Assembly: GCF_001484685.1 (NCBI RefSeq)
Contig: NZ_CP012200.1
Span: 1,792,321-1,856,320, forward strand
Length of the DNA stretch: 64,000 bases
From: Thermococcus sp. 2319x1
GTDB taxonomy: Archaea > Methanobacteriota_B > Thermococci > Thermococcales > Thermococcaceae
Direction: 5' to 3'
In this document: one piece after another, positions 54,936 through 63,197 of the stretch
Layout: every line of letters begins with the position of its first letter
Position numbering within the stretch: the stretch's first letter is position 1
Notes under the pieces: generated by a model
Told to the model about the DNA's origin: nothing
What the model saw: only the letters and a program-made list of their open reading frames with translations
The model's database searches: none
Translations under genes and position numbers: made by a program

Positions 54936-55095
54936 CCGAAATATTTTTATACATGAGGCTTAAATGTTATAATGAGGGTACACTCCAAGTAGGGAGTGTG
55001 CCCGTTATCTGATCTTATATTCTTGTACTTTCTATATTGTTTTATGAAGGGTTTGTTCTCCGGATAATTCAACTATTGCCGTTTATTATCTGAAA
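54936..55095 (+). other. Intergenic DNA with promoter and hairpin
   Basis: A TATA-like TTTTTATACA at about 54950 and GGCTTAAATG follow the hypothetical gene. A strong inverted repeat GGGTACACTCC-AAGTA-GGGAGTGTGCCC lies at 54977-55004. No coding frame was found. It ends at the IS605-type end sequence and could be part of the same mobile relic. Confidence 0.35.
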
Positions 55096-55126
55096 GCTTC
55101 GTCCTTCAGGGTGGGGAGGAGGTCAG
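55096..55126 (+). mobile_element. IS200/IS605-type right-end remnant
   Basis: The sequence CTTCGTCCTTCAGGGTGGGG with AGGAGGTCAG resembles the imperfect hairpin and GTCAG end that closes Thermococcales tnpB elements and forms the scaffold of their guide RNA. No tnpB is present nearby. Its edge abuts the GT-C tail fragment at 55127. Confidence 0.5.
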
Positions 55127-55228
55127 CTCATCTACGACTGGAGGAGAGAGAAGGGCGATAAATGGACCAAAAGGTTAGAAAAGAAGTTCAGAAGGATAAT
55201 TAGTAGAGTCAAGATAAAGGGGCATTAA
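55127..55228 (+). pseudogene. Duplicated tail fragment of the GT-C-like protein (2)
   Basis: Frame LIYDWRREKGDKWTKRLEKK with FRRIISRVKIKGH then stop, matching FIFYDWRREKSDRWAKRLEE of 49958-53689. It begins exactly at the IS605-type end, as if a second membrane protein gene had been deleted up to the mobile element. Confidence 0.65.
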
Positions 55229-55262
55229 CCTCCTAACTAGGAAAAAAGCTTCCTTCAATTTT

Positions 55263-55684
55263 TTATTCTTTTTGTAATAGTTCTTTTATGGCTTTTTCAA
55301 TTTTCCAGACCTCAATTAAACCTTCTTTGCCAATCTTTTCAAAGTGCTTATCGTTAGTTATGATAACAGTCCTAGTTTTGAGGCAGGTAGCGGCGTGAAC
55401 AGCATCAGCAACTTGGTTTAGAGGGAAGTACTTCAAACACTTAAGAACTTCCTCCCTTGAGGGATTCACGATTTTAGTCCTTTTTCTTAGAAACTCGAAG
55501 AAATCCATTGCATTAAATGTCTCTGCATACTTCAATACTCGGCAAGGAGGACATCATTCCCAACAAGCTCATAATCCGAAGTAAGCAGATAAAGGAGCAG
55601 ATCCATTGTTTTTGTCCAGCCCTTTTTTACTGCAGCAATGAAAACGTTAGTATCAATCAGAAATCTTGTATTTTTCTTTGGCAA
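55263..55684 (-). pseudogene. VapC-like PIN toxin, frameshifted
   Basis: The N-terminal part from TTG 55684 reads PKKNTRFLIDTNVFIAAVKK to LLAEY and stops at about 55546. The rest is in another frame (LKYAETFNAMDFFEFL to IKELLQKE, 55263-55535). One missing T restores a PIN protein with Asp in LIDTN, Glu in LLAEY and Asp in VADAVHAATC and NDKHF. It overlaps the end of the AbrB-type antitoxin gene by 32 nt, the usual VapBC order. Confidence 0.7.
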
Positions 55685-55925
55685 CTCTATTCCCCTCTTC
55701 CTCTGTTTCCTTTTCTAGCTTGTCAATATCTACCTTCTTTGCCTTTGCTATGAGCTCTTGGGGCATCTGCTTCACATTAAAATGCTTTAATATTATTGTT
55801 TCATTGTCAATTTCTGTTACCAAGAACTCTTCCCCCTTCTTAATTTTCAGCTTTCTTCTAATATCTTTTGGGAGCAAAATCCTACCCTTTTCATCAACCT
55901 TTGTGATTCCAACTTTTCCCACCAA
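55653..55925 (-). CDS. AbrB/SpoVT-type antitoxin (VapB-like)
   Basis: About 90 aa. The swapped-hairpin DNA-binding domain reads KVDEKGRILLPKDIRRKLKI and KKGEEFLVTEIDNETIILKH, followed by a toxin-binding tail. TTG 55925 or GTG 55922 near GATTGGTGGG is the likely start; the frame from 55994 is too long. Its toxin gene is broken, so the module is probably inactive. Confidence 0.8.
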   Translation of the reverse strand: MVGKVGITKVDEKGRILLPKDIRRKLKIKKGEEFLVTEIDNETIILKHFNVKQMPQELIAKAKKVDIDKLEKETEEEGNRVAKEKYKISD

Positions 55926-55987
55926 TCTGGCTTTTGACAGAGAGTATTCAAAGATTTCCCAAATACTGTTAGGATAAGATGAGAATT

Positions 55988-56178
55988 TCAACACTCAACA
56001 ACCTTGATCCAGCTTGCGTTTTTAACCTCATCGGAACCGGGCTTTCCTCTTCCTTTCTTAACCACTTCAATCCAAACAGCCTTTGGGATTATTATTTCCT
56101 AAAGAGCTCTCTTAAGACATTTAATTTTCCAACATTGGCCAAAGCTATTAACGGTCCAGAGTCGGAAACCACAATCAT
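55988..56178 (-). pseudogene. DUF3368/PIN-like toxin, frameshifted and truncated
   Basis: ATG 56178 overlaps the stop of the UPF0175 gene (ATGA). It reads MIVVSDSGPLIALANVGKL and goes to VLRELFRK, then breaks at TAATAA. The next frame gives IIIPKAVWIEVVKKGRGKP and stops after WIKVVEC at 55988-55990. SDSGPLIALA is the toxin-family hallmark. The C-terminal half is missing next to the VapBC relic. Confidence 0.65.
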
Positions 56179-56435
56179 AGCGACCTCTCCAGGGTTTTGA
56201 TGTCCTCTTTTGAATCTTCTTCGTCATATTGAAGAGATACGCCTTTTGATGCTAAAATTTCTATCATCTCCCATCTGCTCACTCCAGCAATTTCTGCGGC
56301 CTTGCCCAAGCTAACTATTCCCCTCACGGTAAAGTTCAATAGTAAGGTAAAGCCTCGCAACTCTTGGGGATCTTTCTCACTAATCCTCAAAATTCTTGCC
56401 AAATCTTGAGGGACAGAAACAAAAACCTCGCTCAC
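56175..56435 (-). CDS. UPF0175-family antitoxin
   Basis: 86 aa. SVPQDLARILRISEKDPQEL, the middle VRGIVSLGKAAEIAGVSRWE and MIEILASKGVSLQYDEED match the UPF0175 pattern. GTG 56435 with weak GTGAT upstream is chosen; the longer frame from 56498 adds an unlikely hydrophobic leader. Pairs with the decayed DUF3368 gene downstream. Confidence 0.8.
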   Translation of the reverse strand: MSEVFVSVPQDLARILRISEKDPQELRGFTLLLNFTVRGIVSLGKAAEIAGVSRWEMIEILASKGVSLQYDEEDSKEDIKTLERSL

Positions 56436-56591
56436 AATAATCACTATAGGAAAATAGCTTGGAAAAGCATAAAAACTTGTCATCCAATGTTTTCTCATCC
56501 TAGAACATCAAGAGCAGAATTGCAACCTTTAGCTTGAGGAGAGTTTTCAGAGTTGCTAAAAGATATAGGAGAATGTGTTTTACGGGTAAGG

Positions 56592-56681
56592 GAGAGAAAG
56601 AGTTATGAATGAGCCAAGAGGTTACAGAAGAAATTTAGAAAAATTGGGGGTAGAATTAGGGATATGTTGTTAGTTAAATAA
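56592..56681 (+). pseudogene. Duplicated tail fragment of the GT-C-like protein (3)
   Basis: A frame with a TGA where the others have TGG (Trp) reads AKRLQKKFRKIGGRIRDMLL and VK before TAA 56679-56681. Alignment to WAKRLEEKFKKLTSKVKRK shows a third copy of the same tail, the most worn of the three. Confidence 0.5.
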
Positions 56682-57069
56682 TCTTAACCAAAATGTTTAG
56701 ATTTTGGTTAATTATAATTGACTAGTGGTGATATTTTTCTTTTCCAAACCTCGCCGTTTACGGCGGTTTACTGAAGAACTTCCTCAATATTTCTGCTGTT
56801 GTATAAGATTTCACGAGGTTCTGTTACTTAAACTGACCTCCTCCCCGTCCTGAAAGGCGAGGATTCCTGCAGAGAGGTATAAGTATGCTAGTGAAATATT
56901 CACGAGGAACTATTCCAAAAGATACTACATCATCCGCGTCACTAAAGGAAACTCATTGGAATAATCAAAAACTAAACGATAGCCTTAAAAATGCTCACTC
57001 TTAATTTGAGTTGGCTTATTGTTCCAAGTGCTCCTCAGTTGGTACGAAGATCTGTAGAAGGAGACAAAG
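56682..57069. other. Gene-free stretch with mobile-element traces
   Basis: Contains a hairpin CCGCCGTAAACGGCG (56754-56768, minus strand), the IS605-type end at 56833-56870, and a short worn frame ending IIRVTKGNSLE near 56963. No gene is supported. The promoter of the next operon may be the GCCTTAAAAATG box at about 56981-56992. Confidence 0.35.
56833..56870 (-). mobile_element. IS200/IS605-type right-end remnant, second copy
   Basis: On the minus strand GGAATCCTCGCCTTTCAGG is followed by ACGGGGAGGAGGTCAG. It shares TTCAGG, GGGGAGGAGGTCAG and hairpin form with the copy at 55096-55126. No tnpA or tnpB remains. Confidence 0.5.
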
Positions 57070-57078
57070 GTGAACCTA

Positions 57079-58560
57079 ATGAAAAAATTAATCACGTTAG
57101 TGCTCCTCCCTTTACTCTTCACTTTCGCTTTAGCCAACATTGAAGAAGGTGAAAATTGGCAAGGCAACGGGGTTAAGATAGAATCCATGATAATTAATAG
57201 TAACATAATTTTAAAGGCAACATCTACAAGAGAAGGATTTAACACCTTAATTTCTCCTCTAGTACCTATGAATACAACCCTAAAATACTCGTTCCTAATA
57301 AAGGCTGAAAATACTAACGGGGTTTTAGCAGAGATTGCTTATTTTAATGAAAATAAAACTTTCATATTTGCCAAAAACGTTACGTTCATAGGAAAAGGCT
57401 CTTTTAAGTGGAAAAACATAGAGATAACAGCCACACCCTTTAAAGAAGCTAAATTCTCTTCTCTAGTGATTATAATAAACGGCACTGGGACGATTTATTT
57501 AGACAACCTCACCATTAGCGAGGTTAAAGCAATTGAAAAACCAAAGACAGAGACAACTACAACTGAAGTACCACCAACTACTACTCCATCCCAAACGGAA
57601 ACGTCAAAAGAAATCGAAGCTACAACAACTACCCAAGAAATGGAAAAAGAAGCCTTAACTAATGAAACAGAAACCCTTCAAAGGCTTCTAATTGATGATG
57701 AAGACATTAAAATCGAAATCTTTCTAAACAAAACCTATCACCCAGGAGACACAATTAGAGCGGACTTTTACATAACCAATAAAAAAGGAGTAATAAACGA
57801 AATAGATATAAAGCTTGAAGTTTACTACTTCGGAATTAAGGTTTTCTCCTATGAACATCCTTCATGGCGTGAATATAGCAAAGGAAAGACAATTCATATC
57901 TTCCAGGAGTCTAAGCTCCCAATAATAACTCCCCCTGGAAAATACATCTTAAAGTTCTACATAACACCAGTAGGCAGAGAAACGAAAGAGATAAGCACAT
58001 CAATAACCGTAAAGCCCAATGCAAAGTGGTTTTTGTTCGTTATAACTGTGATAGCTCTCTTTTCGGGAATAGTGCTTCTAGTTAAAAAATACTGGAAGTT
58101 GATAGCTAAAACATACAAAGAATTTTCAATTGGGCAAAAATTTGTGTTCTTCGCCATAATAGGGTTAATAACAGCGGCAGTTATCTTAGCGCTTGGAGCT
58201 GAAAACTACGCTAATGATGTTGCCATTGCAGTCTATTACCTCCTCGTTATTGGTGTGCTAAATGAATGGATTGAATATTTAGAGCCCAAGTGGGATAGGA
58301 AAGATGTAAGGGGAGTAGTTAGTGTTTATGTGCTTGCTTTTCTATTATATCTTTCAAAAGACAATCTTACTGCGTATCCTGCAATCTTAGTAGTTATTAT
58401 CGGAGCGATCCTTAGTTTGCTAACTTTAAAACATGAAAAAAGAACAAAAATTGAACATCAAAAGAGAAGGGAACTTGAAGAAATTGAAATTGTTGAAGAA
58501 ACAGAAAATGGGTTCATAATCTATGAGATAAAAGGTGAAAAGGATGAAAGAGAAGAATAA
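57079..58560 (+). CDS. Secreted/membrane protein with carbohydrate-binding-like domain
   Basis: 493 aa. A signal peptide (LITLVLLPLLFTFALA) leads into a beta-rich domain (about 20-155) that resembles the extracellular domains of the large GT-C-like protein (FNTLISPLVPMNTTLKYSF). A Thr/Pro/Glu-rich linker (about 160-205), a second beta domain and four or five membrane helices (about 320-450) follow, then a charged tail. GGTGAACCTA before ATG 57079 fixes the start. It overlaps the next gene and may help glycan transfer or anchoring. Confidence 0.75.
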   Translation: MKKLITLVLLPLLFTFALANIEEGENWQGNGVKIESMIINSNIILKATSTREGFNTLISPLVPMNTTLKYSFLIKAENTNGVLAEIAYFNENKTFIFAKNVTFIGKGSFKWKNIEITATPFKEAKFSSLVIIINGTGTIYLDNLTISEVKAIEKPKTETTTTEVPPTTTPSQTETSKEIEATTTTQEMEKEALTNETETLQRLLIDDEDIKIEIFLNKTYHPGDTIRADFYITNKKGVINEIDIKLEVYYFGIKVFSYEHPSWREYSKGKTIHIFQESKLPIITPPGKYILKFYITPVGRETKEISTSITVKPNAKWFLFVITVIALFSGIVLLVKKYWKLIAKTYKEFSIGQKFVFFAIIGLITAAVILALGAENYANDVAIAVYYLLVIGVLNEWIEYLEPKWDRKDVRGVVSVYVLAFLLYLSKDNLTAYPAILVVIIGAILSLLTLKHEKRTKIEHQKRRELEEIEIVEETENGFIIYEIKGEKDEREE

Positions 58561-59923
58561 ATTAATCTTGCTCTGGTTCATCCTGATCTTTATCCCTCTA
58601 TTCACCTTAAGACTATTCCAAGATGAGATGCTGTATCTAAACATGTCCAGAAAAGCCCTCCAATTTGAATTTCTGCCTAGATCTTCACTTGTTTTTATCT
58701 TAACCTCCCCACTAATGGTGCTTAAAAATGTTGATTTCAGAGTTTTCCTCCCAAGGATTGCAACATCATTAATAACTCTCTTGGACTTGATTCTAATTTA
58801 CAACATAGCCAAAATGTATTATGGAAAAAAAGCGGGATTCTTAAGCTCTCTAATGTTCTTATTCTCATTTGTTGCTTTAAGGTATGGTGCAAGATACACT
58901 CTAGAGCCTTGGGGAACTTTTTTTGCATTGTTGGCAGTCTATTATCTTGATACAAAGCCCATGTACTCGGCGGTTTCAATGGGTTTAGCATTTTGGGCTA
59001 GGGAGCAGTGGGTAGTTGTCTATCCCTTTTATCTCATCCTTGCAAAAATCAAAAAAGACCATAGAACTTTCATTAGAATATTGCTCGTATCTTCAGTAGT
59101 TGTAGCTTTGAATTTCCTATTTATTTTCTATGTGAGTGAATTCTATGGAGGCATTCATAGAGCCAGCGTTGTTTCGTATCCGTCGAAAACTCTTTCATCA
59201 TACATATCTTTTATTCCATCCCTGCTCAGAGATTGGATGGAGTTTGTAATAGCTTTTCCATTAACTACAATTGGTTTTATCTATACCTTAATAAAGGACA
59301 GAAAGAACCCTGAGTTTTGGGTTATTATTCCATCAGTTTTGGTTTTAAATGGATTGCCAGGATTTATCCTAAACGGCCCCTTTGAGCGCTACACTTTTGG
59401 GCCTCTGGCCTTAATGAGCATCTTTTCCGGCTATGGGATAACCCAGCTTTACAATGATTTAAGATCCAAAATTAAACTTTTGGACATTTTAACAGTAGAA
59501 AAATGGGTCGCTTTATTTTTAATTGCCCAATTTATCTTTTTCAACGTCGCTGTTCTAAAGCTCAGCGACATAGGAGCAAAGGGAATCCAAGACTACGGCT
59601 ATTGGCACGATAGGGAAGTTTTCAAGATTTTGGAAGAAAATGCTAATCCAAATGAATTTTTCGTAGGAACTCCTCATCCAGCTCTCCTTGGTTTTAAAAA
59701 TTGGAAGTGGGCAGATAGAAATATACAAAAAGCCATAGAACTCAATCCAGACTGGTTGATAACATTCGAAAGCTGGGTGAATTTTAGAGAAAACCCACAC
59801 GAGATCGATGAGCTGGAGATTTATTCCATAGGCCCCTACTTAGTAATTCACGCCAAGGAGAAAGGTGCCATAAAAAAGTACGTTGTTTCAAGTGATTTGA
59901 AGCTCTGGAAATTTAGGAAATGA
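58544..59923 (+). CDS. GT-C (PMT/ArnT-like) membrane glycosyltransferase
   Basis: 459 aa with about 11 membrane helices. FQDEMLYLNMSRKAL in the first loop has the acidic pair expected at the GT39-type active site; further outward loops are seen near YGGIHRASVVSYPS and NGPFERYTFGP. GGTGAAAAGG precedes ATG 58544, inside the end of the previous gene. Should use a dolichyl-phosphate sugar to modify glycan or protein outside the membrane. It ends 11 nt past the end of the convergent GT4 gene. Confidence 0.85.
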   Translation: MKEKNKLILLWFILIFIPLFTLRLFQDEMLYLNMSRKALQFEFLPRSSLVFILTSPLMVLKNVDFRVFLPRIATSLITLLDLILIYNIAKMYYGKKAGFLSSLMFLFSFVALRYGARYTLEPWGTFFALLAVYYLDTKPMYSAVSMGLAFWAREQWVVVYPFYLILAKIKKDHRTFIRILLVSSVVVALNFLFIFYVSEFYGGIHRASVVSYPSKTLSSYISFIPSLLRDWMEFVIAFPLTTIGFIYTLIKDRKNPEFWVIIPSVLVLNGLPGFILNGPFERYTFGPLALMSIFSGYGITQLYNDLRSKIKLLDILTVEKWVALFLIAQFIFFNVAVLKLSDIGAKGIQDYGYWHDREVFKILEENANPNEFFVGTPHPALLGFKNWKWADRNIQKAIELNPDWLITFESWVNFRENPHEIDELEIYSIGPYLVIHAKEKGAIKKYVVSSDLKLWKFRK

Positions 59924-60974
59924 AGCGTTTAATTGTTTTTCTCCCAATTATCCCCATTTTTCTTCTCGTCTTTTCATCCCTTAGCAAAAATAAGATCTTT
60001 TCTGCTAAGTCTTTTTCATTCAAATTTACCAAGCTTCCGCTCTTTCCCTCTTCAACAATAGCTGGGAACTCTCCCACTTTGCTGACTACAACTGGAGTCC
60101 CCAAGGCTAAAGCCTCTAAAACAACCATCCCAAAAGCTTCACTCTTGGAGGAAGGTAGGACTAAAATCTTGGCTTTTTTGTAAGCATCTATCAGCTCTTT
60201 TTTGCCCACATGTCCGAGGAATTCGACGTTTTTCTCAAGATTTAGGTCTTTGGCCAATCTTTTATAATAATCTTCTAAGTCCCCACTACCAATTACCATA
60301 AGTTTAACGTCAGGAATTTCTCTTTTAACTAAAACTAACGCCTTTAACAATAATTCTAGATTCTTCCACCTGTGGAATTTGCCCAATTGTCCTACGAAAA
60401 GAATAACATTTCCTTTTCCTTTGAAATCTGGCTCAGCAAGGAGAAAATCTTCACCAACTTTTGGATATTTTACTTTCGAATAAAATCCTTTTTTCCACAG
60501 AATCCTTTGAACGTAGCGGGAAACTGAAATGATTTTAGTGTTTTTCAGCGTTATCCTTTCAATTGTTCTTTCATAAAGCTCAGCGAGAAGGTCAACCCAA
60601 GAGCCCTTCTTTAGCTCTCCAGTATGATAAACAATTATTACAGGCTTTTTCAAGAGCCTGGCAACTAAGGAAGCTACATCTGCAAAAAATGGAACTGGAG
60701 TGTGAGCAATTATAAGCTCAAAATTTTTTCTTTTCATCATTGCTAGGAGCTCAAAAGGCAGGAGAAATCTAATTGGCGTGTTTGAAAGAATGAAGTTTGG
60801 CTTTTTTCTTAAAATTTTAATCTTGCCAATTTTCTCATCTCTGCTTTCTCTCTTTGTTGAGCATATAACAACTACTTCATTCTCTTTACTCAGCTCTTTT
60901 GCCATTTCATAGGCATATCTCTCTAACCCACCCCCTTCTGGATAAAAGTAAGGGGAAACCATTAAAATCCTCAC
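59913..60974 (-). CDS. Glycosyltransferase family 4
   Basis: 353 aa. MVSPYFYPEGGGLERYAYEM starts the acceptor half; the donor half has ILFVGQLGKFHRWKNLELLL, FLGHVGKKELIDAYKKAKIL and LPSSKSEAFGMVVLEALALG. Start overlaps the GT2 stop by 4 nt, so the three minus-strand transferases form an operon. Specificity unknown. Confidence 0.92.
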   Translation of the reverse strand: MRILMVSPYFYPEGGGLERYAYEMAKELSKENEVVVICSTKRESRDEKIGKIKILRKKPNFILSNTPIRFLLPFELLAMMKRKNFELIIAHTPVPFFADVASLVARLLKKPVIIVYHTGELKKGSWVDLLAELYERTIERITLKNTKIISVSRYVQRILWKKGFYSKVKYPKVGEDFLLAEPDFKGKGNVILFVGQLGKFHRWKNLELLLKALVLVKREIPDVKLMVIGSGDLEDYYKRLAKDLNLEKNVEFLGHVGKKELIDAYKKAKILVLPSSKSEAFGMVVLEALALGTPVVVSKVGEFPAIVEEGKSGSLVNLNEKDLAEKILFLLRDEKTRRKMGIIGRKTIKRFIS

Positions 60975-62092
60975 TCAAAGCCCTCCTTCAGCATTAGAGA
61001 GCTTATGAAGAAGGAGAAAAATATCAGCTGAATGCTTAACGCTATCAGCGTCAATACTATTATAGCCGATCTTATTTCAAACAGCTCCCCGTATCCTGTT
61101 GCCCTCCACCTCAAGAATATCCCAACACCCAAGACTAAACCCACTATAAACAAAATTCCACCGAGCATAAGCCCCTCCTCTAAAATTGAGTACCTCATGA
61201 AAAATTTCGTTATTCTGTCTGGTCTATCCAGCCCTTCCTTAACGGCATAAACTTTCCCCGAAATCCCGAAGTTTATTACTTGAAAGCCCACTATAGTCAA
61301 GAGACTCCCCAGAATCATAGTGTGCATTCTTAGAGGATTCGTGTTGTAGGCATAAGCCAAGAGACCAAAGCCAATAATTATTAAAAATAAACCAGGGAGC
61401 AGGAACAGGTATGAGGGTGAATAGAGGAGCATTAGCCTTAAATGCCTCCACCCATCTCTGAACGAGTGAAGCTTTGATTCACCAATTCTTGGATAATAAG
61501 TTATGGGCACCTCCTTAATTCTCAAACCTGCTTTCGCTGCTTCTATCACCATTTCGCTTGCAAACTCCATTCCACGACATTTCAGGGGGAGCTTTTGTAG
61601 TGCTTCCCTTGTTATTGCTCTGAAACCGCAGTGAGCGTCTGAAATCCCTATTCTGAAAAAGAGGTTTAATGTTTTTGTCAAAAGAGGATTCCCAATATAG
61701 CGATGTAACCAGGGCATTGCTCCAGGCTTAATGTCTCCTTTCAACCTCGTTCCAATAACAAAATCTACTTCCCCTCTTATTAATGGCTCCAAAAGCTTTG
61801 GAATCTCACTTGGATCATAACTCCCATCTGGATCCATCATTACAATATACTTTCCTTTTGCAGTATTAAATCCCTCAATGTAAGCATCACCGTACCCTTT
61901 CCTTTCCTGTTTAATAACCTTTGCGCCTAAGCTCCTTGCGATTTCTGGTGTTTTGTCGCTGCTCTTATCTACTACTATAATCTCATAGGAGAGCCTCAGT
62001 TGATCCAACGTTTCCTTAATCTGCGGTATAATCTTGGCTATTGCCTCTTCCTCATTCATAGTGGGCAAAATCACTGAAACTTCAACGCTCAT
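60971..62092 (-). CDS. Glycosyltransferase family 2 with C-terminal membrane domain
   Basis: 373 aa. N-terminal catalytic domain: SVILPTMNEEEAIAKIIPQI, IIVVDKSSDKTPEIA, GYGDAYIEGFNTAKGKYIVM, MDPDGSYDPSEIPKL and DAHCGFRAITREAL, a dolichyl-phosphate mannose-synthase pattern. Four membrane helices follow (from about 235 to the end). Likely makes dolichyl-phosphate sugar for the GT-C enzymes and AglB. Its start lies within the end of the upstream GT4 gene. Confidence 0.92.
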   Translation of the reverse strand: MSVEVSVILPTMNEEEAIAKIIPQIKETLDQLRLSYEIIVVDKSSDKTPEIARSLGAKVIKQERKGYGDAYIEGFNTAKGKYIVMMDPDGSYDPSEIPKLLEPLIRGEVDFVIGTRLKGDIKPGAMPWLHRYIGNPLLTKTLNLFFRIGISDAHCGFRAITREALQKLPLKCRGMEFASEMVIEAAKAGLRIKEVPITYYPRIGESKLHSFRDGWRHLRLMLLYSPSYLFLLPGLFLIIIGFGLLAYAYNTNPLRMHTMILGSLLTIVGFQVINFGISGKVYAVKEGLDRPDRITKFFMRYSILEEGLMLGGILFIVGLVLGVGIFLRWRATGYGELFEIRSAIIVLTLIALSIQLIFFSFFISSLMLKEGFE

Positions 62093-63191
62093 TTAGGACC
62101 CTCTCATAGAACTTTTCTGTTAGTTCAGCTATGTTCTCCCAATCGTATCGTTTAGCGTTTTTCACGCAATTTCTTTTAAATTTTTTTCCGCTAAAGAGCG
62201 AAATTTCTATGTATTCTGCTAAAGAGCTTGGAGTAGACGATGAAATAAACCCGTTATATCCGTGAATTATTAAGTCCTTAGATGCATTCATGGGATAATT
62301 GAGAGTTATTACGGGAAGTCCAGAGGCGTTCGCCTCCAAAACAACTATCCCAAAACCTTCACGTTTGGAAGGGAGGACAAAAACTTTTGAAGATTTTAGA
62401 TAAGATATAACTTCTTCGTAGTCCCTAAGAAAGCCGAGGAATTTCACATTTTGGGATAGCTTCAGCACTGATGCTAAACTTACCAGTCTCTCTTTTTCTG
62501 GGCCTTCACCAATAATTAAAACTTTCAAATCAGGAACGTTATTTTTTACTATTTCCACAGCTCTTAGAAGCAAATCAACGTTTTTCTCTTTTATTAACCT
62601 TCCAACGAAGATTATGTCATATTCCTCATCTCTTCCACTTACTTTTTGTATTCTCTTGAAATCAATCCCATTCGGAATAAATTCGCTCGTCACGCCAAGA
62701 GAGTGCAGTCTCTTCTGAGTTAACCTAGAGACGGAAACATTGTTTTTTGTCAATTTACTCGTTACTTTTTCTATTTGGAGCCCAAATATTCCTAAGTCTC
62801 CTAAGTACTCCTTCCAGTACTCTCTCCAAACTTCATGCCACGTTATTACTAAGGGAGTATTCTTTATGATCGAATGAAACTTGGCCGAAAAACAAGAGAG
62901 GTAAGGAAACTGCTGGCAGTCTATAATATCGTACTCACCTTTAAATTTCAGGAAAAGCTTTGATGCAAAGTAAAGTGCCTCCCTTATTGATCTTTTTCCA
63001 CCCTTATAGAGGTTCTTCCCTTTTCCTACTCCATAGAACTTTATATCCCCTAAGTTTTCTTCTCCCCATTGAAGGCCAAACCAGTGAACCTCATGTTTTT
63101 TAGCTAGTCTACTCCCTATTTCATAAATCCTTTTTTCAACTCCTCCTTTGATCCAGGGATAAACGGCATCATAAACGTATGCTATTCTCAT
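62082..63191 (-). CDS. Glycosyltransferase family 4
   Basis: 369 aa. MRIAYVYDAVYPWIKGGVEK (acceptor half), VSRLTQKRLHSLGV, IIFVGRLIKEKNVDLLLRAV, FLGFLRDYEEVISYLKSSKV and PSKREGFGIVVLEANASGLP are GT4 signatures. Six nt separate it from the AglB-type gene and it overlaps the GT2 gene by 11 nt. Part of the N-glycan assembly operon. Confidence 0.92.
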   Translation of the reverse strand: MRIAYVYDAVYPWIKGGVEKRIYEIGSRLAKKHEVHWFGLQWGEENLGDIKFYGVGKGKNLYKGGKRSIREALYFASKLFLKFKGEYDIIDCQQFPYLSCFSAKFHSIIKNTPLVITWHEVWREYWKEYLGDLGIFGLQIEKVTSKLTKNNVSVSRLTQKRLHSLGVTSEFIPNGIDFKRIQKVSGRDEEYDIIFVGRLIKEKNVDLLLRAVEIVKNNVPDLKVLIIGEGPEKERLVSLASVLKLSQNVKFLGFLRDYEEVISYLKSSKVFVLPSKREGFGIVVLEANASGLPVITLNYPMNASKDLIIHGYNGFISSSTPSSLAEYIEISLFSGKKFKRNCVKNAKRYDWENIAELTEKFYERVLNER

Positions 63192-63197
63192 TTTCCA

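Noticed and set aside
55979-56200. Forward 73-codon frame
   Set aside because: It is the complement of the DUF3368-type toxin remnant, whose SDSGPLIALA motif and ATGA overlap with UPF0175 identify the real strand.
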